A stretch of 43,178 nt of DNA from NCBI GenBank assembly GCA_016938655.1, contig JAFGUG010000042.1, positions 1 through 43,178 of the forward strand, given 5' to 3'. The notes under the pieces are model-generated. The model had not been told where the DNA came from. It did no database searches and was given only the letters and a program-made list of their open reading frames with translations. A program made the position numbers and the translations under genes. This document shows positions 43,162-43,178 of this stretch, in pieces. The stretch is from Thiotrichales bacterium. GTDB taxonomy: Bacteria > Pseudomonadota > Gammaproteobacteria > Thiomicrospirales > Thiomicrospiraceae. The first letter of the stretch is position 1, and each line of letters starts with the position of its first letter.

Positions 43162-43178
43162 CTCATGTTGGTTATAAC
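43152..43178. repeat. 11-bp direct repeat at the right edge
   Basis: TTGGTTATAAC occurs at 43152-43162 and 43168-43178. The first copy includes the stop codon of the CopD-like gene. The repeat continues to the window edge and may extend beyond. Confidence 0.5.

Overview
The window is ordinary chromosomal backbone of a gammaproteobacterium with moderate to low GC content. The gene orders rimP-nusA-infB-rbfA-truB-rpsO-pnp, aat/infA/clpA/clpS and purB next to roxA are typical of that class. A full succinate dehydrogenase operon and an acetate uptake/activation module point to an aerobic, respiring cell. A sulfur-oxidising Thiomicrospira/Hydrogenovibrio-like relative is possible, but that is an impression only; nothing here proves the genus. 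I see no rRNA, tRNA, CRISPR array, prophage or complete insertion sequence.

Layout. 1-219: end of a small membrane-protein gene running off the left edge. 612-3399 (+): purB and roxA (uL16 arginine hydroxylase). 3512-3778 (+): an unrecognised 88-residue basic protein, closed by a bidirectional terminator. 3864-6782 (-): a large M16C (PreP-like) peptidase. 6965-17161 (-): the transcription/translation cluster rimP, nusA, infB, rbfA, truB, a degenerate-rhodanese/methyltransferase fusion, a stand-alone cyclic-nucleotide-binding-domain protein, rpsO and pnp. It has a strong promoter and a terminator-bearing leader in front of rimP, and a long hairpin in front of pnp. 17370-24048 (-): acetate module with a DnaQ-like exonuclease, a CNMP-CBS-DUF294 protein, the actP symporter, a DUF485-type partner and acs. 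24366-25031 (+): nitroreductase. 25132-29539 (-): dnaE with a downstream PAS-GGDEF-like protein whose signature is degenerate. 29694-34804 (+): aat, then sdhCDAB-sdhE, then infA. 35031-38630 (-): clpA, clpS and a CbpA-like DnaJ protein. 39034-43161: phnA-like, host-attachment family, DUF2986-like small protein, yebC/yeeN, yaeQ and a CopD-like membrane protein.

The most unusual signal is not a gene. The perfect 8-bp palindrome CAGGCCTG, often extended to AGCAGGCCTGCT, occurs 19 times by my reading, while base composition predicts fewer than one. It lies in both genes and spacers, inside or next to terminator hairpins, in the spacer of a putative sdh promoter, and in a non-conserved insertion of SdhA. 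It is absent from rimP, nusA, infB, pnp and rpsO. It resembles a highly iterated palindrome such as cyanobacterial HIP1, or an uptake/recognition sequence, and is the best candidate here for an undescribed genome-wide system.

Several starts were moved from the longest open frame to a better-supported codon (rbfA, infB, sdhD, sdhB, sdhE, clpA, the DUF2986-like gene). Promoters were judged by eye from -35/-10 similarity and are predictions.
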